The notes under the pieces are model-generated. The model made no database searches. It saw only the letters and a list, made by a program, of their open reading frames with translations, and was not told the origin of the DNA. A DNA stretch of 6,219 bases from Thermoplasmata archaeon (lineage in GTDB: Archaea > Thermoplasmatota > Thermoplasmata > Lutacidiplasmatales > UBA184): positions 1 to 6,219 of the forward strand of contig JASHQN010000014.1 in assembly GCA_030039135.1 (NCBI GenBank). The letters are read 5' to 3'. The stretch's first letter is position 1; each line of letters starts with the position of its first letter. The translations under genes and the position numbers were made by a program. Positions 1 through 4,450 of this stretch are shown one piece after another.

Positions 1-426
1 CGCGACGACGAGATTGCCCGCGAGCCCTCGGGCCTTGAGTCGGAACTCGTAGCCGAGGAGCGCCCCGACGGCGATCGCGAGGATGAGCCCGACCAGGGGC
101 TCGGCGATCGCGACCGGGATCGCGACCTCGATGCCGGCGACGAACAGGCCCACTGCGAGCATCCGGGCGCTCGCGACCGAGATCGCGCCGGTGACGAGCG
201 GTCGGTCGGGATGGTTCACCCGATCGCCCTCGAGGTCGAGGATGTCGTTGAGCACGTTCCCGCCGGCCGTGACGAGGGCGGTCGAGGCGCCGGCGAGAAG
301 GAGGTACAGCCAGAGCGTTCCCGGAAGGCTCACGCCGCCACCCTTCGCGGCCAGCCCGCCGACGACCGTGCCGACGAACGAGACACCGAGGTTGCCTGCC
401 CGCACCAAACGCAGCGCCGGATGCAC
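1..426 (-). CDS. UbiA-family prenyltransferase, probable digeranylgeranylglyceryl phosphate synthase (C-terminus cut by window edge)
   Basis: This is the first 142 codons of an integral membrane prenyltransferase; the 3' half lies beyond position 1. The reading shows an opening LRLVRAGNLG, hydrophobic stretches at about residues 12-25, 36-55 and 87-125, and the Asp-rich prenyl-diphosphate/Mg2+ motif NDxxDxxxD (N60, D61, D64, D68). NHPDRPLVTG follows at 71-80, then the family's GYEFRLKARGLAGNLVVA-like run. This is the signature of archaeal DGGGP synthases (EC 2.5.1.42). They attach a second geranylgeranyl chain to geranylgeranylglyceryl phosphate in archaeal ether-lipid synthesis. The second Asp motif would lie outside the window, so another UbiA branch (heme or quinone type) cannot be excluded. 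I chose the GTG at 424-426 because homology begins there, an in-frame stop lies upstream near 520-522, and a TATA-like element sits about 27 bp upstream. The gene is divergent from the M16 operon. Confidence 0.82.
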   Translation of the reverse strand, partial: MHPALRLVRAGNLGVSFVGTVVGGLAAKGGGVSLPGTLWLYLLLAGASTALVTAGGNVLNDILDLEGDRVNHPDRPLVTGAISVASARMLAVGLFVAGIEVAIPVAIAEPLVGLILAIAVGALLGYEFRLKARGLAGNLVVA

Positions 427-450
427 GTCGGGCGATGGCCGAACCGTTCG

Positions 451-458
451 CTTAATCG
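451..458 (-). promoter_or_regulatory. TATA-like element for the prenyltransferase gene
   Basis: On the minus strand this reads CGATTAAG, an A/T island in very G+C-rich sequence. Its TTAA core (455-452) is centred about 27 bp upstream of the GTG start at 426. That is the spacing expected if transcription starts at or next to the start codon, giving a leaderless mRNA. No Shine-Dalgarno sequence precedes the GTG. The match to the archaeal TATA consensus is weak, so this is inferred mainly from position. Confidence 0.4.
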
Positions 459-519
459 TTGTCGTGTAGGGGCGGGGCTCGACCCGCACGCCCGAGGTAA
501 CCCCGACTTCGGTCCCACG

Positions 520-525
520 TTATAT
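520..525 (+). promoter_or_regulatory. TATA box of the M16 peptidase operon
   Basis: TTATAT stands alone in a G+C-rich region and is centred about 27 bp upstream of the ATG at 550. This fits the archaeal TATA-to-start-site distance if transcription begins at the ATG, so the first M16 gene is probably read from a leaderless transcript. No purine-rich ribosome-binding site lies just before 550, which agrees. The element lies between the divergent prenyltransferase and M16 genes. Confidence 0.6.
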
Positions 526-549
526 CCGAGACCGGTTCGCTAGCGTCCG

Positions 550-1869
550 ATGCCTCGACCGGGCGTGCCTCGTCCTGCGCTGCGCCGCTTCCGGCTGCCG
601 AACGGCCTTCGGGTCGTTCTCGCGCGTGAGACCGAGAGCCCGACGGCCAGCGTCTGGGTCTGGTATCGGGTCGGCTCGAAGAACGAATGGCCCGGGATCA
701 CGGGCGCGTCGCACTGGGTCGAGCACATGCTCTTCCAGGGTTCGCCGCGCTACGGAAAGGGCGAGATCGATCGAGCGGTGGTCGAAGTCGGGGGTACGCT
801 GAACGCGTTCACCGACACCGACTTCACCGCGTACTACTCGACGGTCCCCCGCGAGCATCTCGCGGTCCCGCTCGACATCGAATCCGATCGCATGACCCGC
901 GCGCTCCTCCGCGACGAGGAGGTGGAGCGCGAGAGGACGGTGATCCACTCCGAGCGCGAGGGCAACGAGAACTGGCCCGAGTTCCTCGTCGAAGAGGAGC
1001 TCTTCCAGCTCGGGTTCCGCGCCCACCCCTATCGCTGGGACGCCCTCGGGTCCCGCGCCGACATCGAGCGACTCACTCCGGCCGAGCTTCGGGCGTACTA
1101 CCAGCGGTTCTACGGCCCGCGCAACGCGGTGCTGGTCGTCGCCGGGGGTTTCGATTCCGCCGCGACCGAGCGGGGGATCCGCCGGCGGTTCTCGACCCTC
1201 CCCTCGAGCGGGGACGATGTGCGCGTACGCGCGGTCGAACCGCCGCCTCGCGGCGAGCGACGAGCGGTGCTCGGGGGACCCGGAACGACGCCGTACCTTC
1301 GCATCGGCTGGCGCTCTCCGGCGCTCGCGGACCCGGCGACCCCGGCCGCGATGGCGGTCAACGCGATTTTGGGCGGTGATATCCCGCTCTTTTCGGTGAG
1401 CTCAGGCTGGTGGAGGCGCGCCGAGCACCCGTCGTCCCGACTGTACCGTGCGCTGGTCGACCCGGGCCTCGCGGTGCGGGCCGGGAGTTCGTGGCACCCG
1501 CGGGAGTATCCGAGCCTGTTCACGGTCTGGGCCCTCGCGGCCCCGCGCCAGTCGCTCGACCGGATCGAGGGCGTGATCTCTTCGGTGCTCGAGCGACTCG
1601 CTCGCTCGGGACCGTCGCGGGTCGAGCTCGACGACTTCCGCGTCAAGGTACGGCGGGGGGTCCGGCTGGCCTACGAGGGCGCCTCGCATGTCGGGTTCCG
1701 GCTCGGCTACTTTTCGACCGTGGGTTCGATCGAGTTCGAAGACCGGCTCTACCGAGCCCTGCTGAGCGTACGAGCTTCCGAGGTGCGCGACCGCGCCCGA
1801 GAGCTCTTCCGCGACGAGGCGAAAGTAACGGTGAGCTACCTGCCGACCAGTGGAGCGTCGAATGCCTGA
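550..1869 (+). CDS. M16-family zinc metallopeptidase, catalytic subunit
   Basis: A 439-residue protein with the two-lobed layout of M16B peptidases: a peptidase domain at about 12-175 and an M16_C-type domain at about 180-360 and beyond. The zinc site is intact. HWVEH at residues 55-59 gives the inverted HxxEH motif (ligands H55 and H59, catalytic base E58). The distal glutamate is E135 in VIHSE, with E128 in the usual second-shell place. No signal peptide or membrane segment is visible, so the protein is probably cytoplasmic. In the C-terminal half, the segment equivalent to the substrate-binding R/Y motif reads RALVDPGLAV (300-309): the tyrosine is V309 and the arginine is missing. The downstream gene supplies that motif, which implies a heterodimer that cleaves peptides or unfolded protein; the substrate is unknown. 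Residues around 277-295 (with WWRR) look like an insertion before SSRLYRAL. The start is the first ATG, set by the TATA box at 520. Confidence 0.93.
   Translation: MPRPGVPRPALRRFRLPNGLRVVLARETESPTASVWVWYRVGSKNEWPGITGASHWVEHMLFQGSPRYGKGEIDRAVVEVGGTLNAFTDTDFTAYYSTVPREHLAVPLDIESDRMTRALLRDEEVERERTVIHSEREGNENWPEFLVEEELFQLGFRAHPYRWDALGSRADIERLTPAELRAYYQRFYGPRNAVLVVAGGFDSAATERGIRRRFSTLPSSGDDVRVRAVEPPPRGERRAVLGGPGTTPYLRIGWRSPALADPATPAAMAVNAILGGDIPLFSVSSGWWRRAEHPSSRLYRALVDPGLAVRAGSSWHPREYPSLFTVWALAAPRQSLDRIEGVISSVLERLARSGPSRVELDDFRVKVRRGVRLAYEGASHVGFRLGYFSTVGSIEFEDRLYRALLSVRASEVRDRARELFRDEAKVTVSYLPTSGASNA
1852..1855 (+). promoter_or_regulatory. Shine-Dalgarno-like site for the second M16 gene
   Basis: GGAG lies six bases before the ATG at 1862, inside the last codons of the upstream gene, and matches the archaeal anti-Shine-Dalgarno end of 16S rRNA. 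It favours ATG 1862 over the in-frame GTG at 1850. It also suggests that the internal operon gene uses ribosome binding, whereas the first gene appears leaderless. Confidence 0.5.
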
Positions 1870-3142
1870 CCCGCGCGCTCCGCTCCGGATCGAGTTCGCC
1901 CGCGACGTAGAGGGCCTTCGCGTCGTGCGCCAACCGGCGCCCGCCGCTGCGGCGAGCTTTTCCGCGAGCTACGTCGGCCCGGCCGGCTGGGGCTTCGATC
2001 CTCCCGGAGAGGAGGGCGCGGCGCGATCGGCCGCTCAGCTCGTGACCGCCGCGGCGGGCCCGTTCGACCGGGTGGCGCTCGCTCGCCGACTCGATCGGGC
2101 GGGAGCGACGCTCTCCCAGGAGCTGACCCCCGAGGCCGTCGAGCTCACGATCTGGGGACCTGCGGACGCGTGGAAGGAGCTCCTCGGCCTCCTTGCGGTC
2201 GTGGTCCGGCGACCCCGATTCGACCCGGACGACATCGAACGCGTGCGACGTCAGCTCTTCGAGCGCCAGCTCCGCGAAACGACCCAACCGGCCGGACGCG
2301 CCGATCGCGAGCTCTTGCGCGTCGTTTTCCCTCCCGGCCATCCGTATCGCAGGACCGGCCTTGGCGACCGACGATCGGTCGCGCGACTCGACCGCGACGC
2401 GCTCGTCCGGTTCCATGAGACCCACTACCGGGCGGAGGGCGCCGCGCTCGTGGTCACCGCTCGGGCGCCGGCCGCGGCCGTGGAAGCTGCTGCCCGACGA
2501 TCGTTCGGCGGAATGCGCGGCGCCCCAGCGCCGGCGCTCGCGGTGCCCTCGCTCGGATCCGCCCGGCCCCGGTCGATCGAGCTCGACCTTCCCGGTCGAT
2601 CCCAAGTGGAGGTCCGCCTCGGCGGGCCGTCGATCGCTGAGTCCGACCCCGAGTACCCTGCCGCGTACCTTGCGAACCAGGTGCTCGGGGGGCGGCAGTA
2701 CCTCTCCCGGCTGTTCCAGCGGGTGCGCGAGCGGAACGGGTTGGCCTACCATGCCTCGAGCCACCTCGAGTCGCTTCGGCTCGGTGGCATCTGGACGGCG
2801 CAGGCCGGGACGGGCGGTGAGCGCTGGCGCCGTGTGGTACCCATGATCGCAGAGGAGGTCGAGAGGATCCGCCGTCGGCGGATCCCGGACGCCGAGCTTC
2901 GCCGGATCCGCGAGAGCGTGATCGGCGAGCTCCCGCTCGCGCTCGAGTCGACCGACGAGGCCCATGCGCTCGCGGTCGAGGTCGCGTACCACGATCTTCC
3001 CGCGGACTTCTGGCTTACCTGGCCCGACCGTCTGCGGGCCGCCCGCCCGGTCGCCGTGGAGGCGGCCGCGCAGACCGCGTTCGAGCGGAACCGCTCAGCG
3101 ACCGTGGTCGCAGGACCTCTCTCTCCTCTCGTCCGAACCTGA
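1862..3142 (+). CDS. M16-family peptidase-like protein, non-catalytic partner subunit
   Basis: A 426-residue M16-like protein from ATG 1862, overlapping the catalytic gene by eight bases (ATGCCTGA), so the two are co-transcribed and probably translationally coupled. The N-terminal domain aligns with the catalytic partner, but the zinc motif is gone: RSAAQ at 55-59 stands where HxxEH should be. The linker carries PPGHPYRRTGLGDR (157-170), typical of the family. The C-terminal domain has a well-preserved LGGRQYLSRLFQRVRERN (275-292) followed by GLAYHASS (293-300). That is the arginine/tyrosine motif that anchors the substrate chain in M16B heterodimers. Loss of zinc ligands with retention of R/Y is the known arrangement of paired bacterial M16B proteins and of mitochondrial alpha/beta processing peptidase. 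The inferred role is substrate binding and closing the chamber with the first subunit. Peptidase activity on its own is unlikely. Confidence 0.9.
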   Translation: MPDPRAPLRIEFARDVEGLRVVRQPAPAAAASFSASYVGPAGWGFDPPGEEGAARSAAQLVTAAAGPFDRVALARRLDRAGATLSQELTPEAVELTIWGPADAWKELLGLLAVVVRRPRFDPDDIERVRRQLFERQLRETTQPAGRADRELLRVVFPPGHPYRRTGLGDRRSVARLDRDALVRFHETHYRAEGAALVVTARAPAAAVEAAARRSFGGMRGAPAPALAVPSLGSARPRSIELDLPGRSQVEVRLGGPSIAESDPEYPAAYLANQVLGGRQYLSRLFQRVRERNGLAYHASSHLESLRLGGIWTAQAGTGGERWRRVVPMIAEEVERIRRRRIPDAELRRIRESVIGELPLALESTDEAHALAVEVAYHDLPADFWLTWPDRLRAARPVAVEAAAQTAFERNRSATVVAGPLSPLVRT

Positions 3143-3205
3143 CGAGCTTCCGTGCCCGCAGACCCCGAGGCCCATCGGCGAGGATTCCGCTCGACCAATA
3201 CGCAC

Positions 3206-3211
3206 TTATAC
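3206..3211 (+). promoter_or_regulatory. TATA-like element for the small RHH-like gene
   Basis: TTATAC is centred about 25 bp before the ATG at 3233, in an A/T-richer patch of the 90-bp gap after the M16 operon. The spacing again suggests a leaderless transcript and an independent promoter for the small gene. It also supports the ATG at 3233 over the internal ATG at 3272. I see no T-rich archaeal terminator between 3143 and this element, so read-through from the M16 operon is possible. Confidence 0.5.
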
Positions 3212-3232
3212 GTCTAGCCCGTTCGGCCGCGC

Positions 3233-3490
3233 ATGCGGGGCCAGTCGCGATCAGAGCCGGCGAACCCAGGAATGCTGCGAAAGAACATCACCATCACACC
3301 CGAGGAAGAGGAGTTCCTGCGCCGCCATCCCGAGATCAACCAGAGCGCGCTCTTCCGCCAGATCGTTGAGAGCCTGATGCTCGCCGAGCGTAGTCCGAGC
3401 GTCGCATCGACCCAGCAGGTCCGCTTGGGAAAGGCGGTCTACCGGTCCGGCGCGATCATGTTCCAGCGCCCGAACGAGAAGCGCCCGTAA
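3233..3490 (+). CDS. Small ribbon-helix-helix-like protein, possible DNA-binding regulator
   Basis: An 85-residue protein. After a 13-residue polar leader, MLRKNITITPEEEEFLRRHP (14-33) and INQSALFRQIVESLML (35-50) fit a ribbon-helix-helix fold: a short strand with alternating residues (NITIT), a first helix, a turn, and a second helix with the usual S-A-L-x-R-Q pattern. Such proteins dimerise and insert the strand pair into the DNA major groove. The last 35 residues (with VRLGKAVYRSGAIMF) are basic and not recognised. No toxin or partner gene sits beside it, so an antitoxin role has no support here. The start at 3233 is favoured by the TATA-like element 25 bp upstream. The ATG at 3272 would also leave the fold whole, but its only purine-rich patch (AGG, 3268-3270) is one base away, too close for a ribosome site. 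The 3' end overlaps the convergent deacylase gene by 35 bp. The specific target is unknown. Confidence 0.7.
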   Translation: MRGQSRSEPANPGMLRKNITITPEEEEFLRRHPEINQSALFRQIVESLMLAERSPSVASTQQVRLGKAVYRSGAIMFQRPNEKRP

Positions 3491-4316
3491 CCGCGTCCGC
3501 CCTCCTCCGCGCGGGCGCGTCCGCGTCGCGCAGTCGCGGACCGAGCCCTCGGATCGCGCGGTGGTTCTCGTCGTCGGCCCTCGCATAGAGCACGCCCTCC
3601 GCCCCGGGGGTGCCATCCCACGCGGCGCGCGCGGTCGTCGCGTCGAGCACCTCGAGCGCATGACGCGAAACGAGGTGGCCGAACGCCCAACGCCGTTTGA
3701 GCGCGAGGTCCGTGAAGTGAGGGGCGTAGTGCCCGCCGCCGATCCCGACCGCGACGCGGTCCGAGGGGTCGGCCTCGATCTCCGGGATCGTGTCGGCCAG
3801 AGCTCGGACCGTCGCAGTGCTCGGCCCCGGCCGGTTCCCGAAGCCGATCTCGACGAAGAAAGCCGGGAGATCAAGCTCGGGTCCGTGGTGGGTCGACTCA
3901 TACGTGACGGGAACCTCGTGAGAGGCCGCGCGCTCGTCGAGGCGTCGGAGCGCGTTCGCCATCCGGCGTGGATCGGTGGGCACGAGCGTTCGGGCCCGTC
4001 CTCCCACCTCCGCCGAGGGTCCGAGGTTACCGAGGGGATGGACGGTAAGGCATTCGACGTTCCGCTCGCTGCGGTGCACGGACGGAAAGACCAGCGTCAC
4101 CCCACGCTCGCGAAGGGCCATGGGAAGCCGGAGGTCGAGCCGTTCGTCGTGCACGTGCAACACCGGTCGCTTCACGACCCACGCCTGCGAACCGAGACGG
4201 CGGAACGGCGCCCCGTCCAGCATCTCCCCGGTGGCTTCCGGGACGCCCCACTCTTCCGCCACGCGGGGGGCGACCGGATCGCGCTCGGAGACCACGACCA
4301 CGAAACTTGGCAGCAT
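3456..4316 (-). CDS. dtdA: D-aminoacyl-tRNA deacylase, archaeal DTD2/GEK1 type
   Basis: A 286-residue protein with the ordered signature motifs of the archaeal/plant DTD2 family: VHPLGN (92-97), THHGP (142-146), FFVEIG (153-158), GGGHYAP (193-199) and a later GH pair (213-214). The enzyme hydrolyses D-amino acids from mischarged tRNAs so that they are recycled and kept out of translation. It is a cytosolic, zinc-dependent enzyme according to published work on the family. The length is close to archaeal homologues (about 270-280). The last 20 or so residues are Ala/Arg/Gly-rich and look like a variable tail; the overlap with the convergent small gene (3456-3490) falls in this tail. The ATG at 4316 starts directly on the conserved first strand (PSFVVVVS). 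I see neither a good TATA box at the leaderless distance nor a well-spaced Shine-Dalgarno, so the promoter is unresolved. Co-transcription from the surface-protein gene 134 bp upstream is possible. Confidence 0.93.
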   Translation of the reverse strand: MLPSFVVVVSERDPVAPRVAEEWGVPEATGEMLDGAPFRRLGSQAWVVKRPVLHVHDERLDLRLPMALRERGVTLVFPSVHRSERNVECLTVHPLGNLGPSAEVGGRARTLVPTDPRRMANALRRLDERAASHEVPVTYESTHHGPELDLPAFFVEIGFGNRPGPSTATVRALADTIPEIEADPSDRVAVGIGGGHYAPHFTDLALKRRWAFGHLVSRHALEVLDATTARAAWDGTPGAEGVLYARADDENHRAIRGLGPRLRDADAPARRRADAVTGASRSGAGT

Positions 4317-4450
4317 GGCCAGCGAGACGCCTCGACCTTCAAGAGGTTGAACGGCCCGCGGCAGGATTTCGACGGACCCCTTCTCCGCCCACGACGGCGA
4401 ACTACCCGGTCGCCACTAACGATGCGAGGGTGCGACGACAGACACTGCGG
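4317..4450. other. Intergenic gap between surface-protein gene and deacylase gene
   Basis: These 134 bases lie between two leftward genes. I find no convincing ORF, RNA gene, T-run terminator or strong TATA box. Weak A/T-containing patches near 4366-4369 (GAAAT on the minus strand) and 4412-4420 could serve a promoter for the deacylase gene, but neither stands out. Confidence 0.5.

Noticed and set aside
83..543. Plus-strand open frames of 110 and 128 codons at the left end
   Set aside because: They are shadows of the prenyltransferase gene on the minus strand, which carries the NDxxDxxxD motif and hydrophobic segments.
1643..2992. A 449-codon minus-strand open frame opposite the M16 genes
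   Set aside because: It is antisense to two clearly recognised M16 genes. Its translation is Arg/Gly/Pro-rich with no recognisable motif, as expected for open complementary frames in G+C-rich coding DNA.
3227..3238. Short inverted repeat CCGC-GCAT-GCGG over the start codon of the RHH-like gene, a possible operator
   Set aside because: Only four base pairs per arm in a G+C-rich background, which is expected often by chance. There is no second copy nearby to support an operator.
3490..3545. G+C-rich self-complementary stretch after the RHH-like gene, a possible terminator
   Set aside because: It lies inside the deacylase coding region, has no T-run, and archaeal termination relies mainly on T-rich tracts rather than hairpins.
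3233..4316. Possible toxin-antitoxin pair made of the RHH-like protein and its neighbour
   Set aside because: The neighbour is a housekeeping D-aminoacyl-tRNA deacylase on the opposite strand, not a toxin, and no other small ORF sits next to the RHH-like gene.
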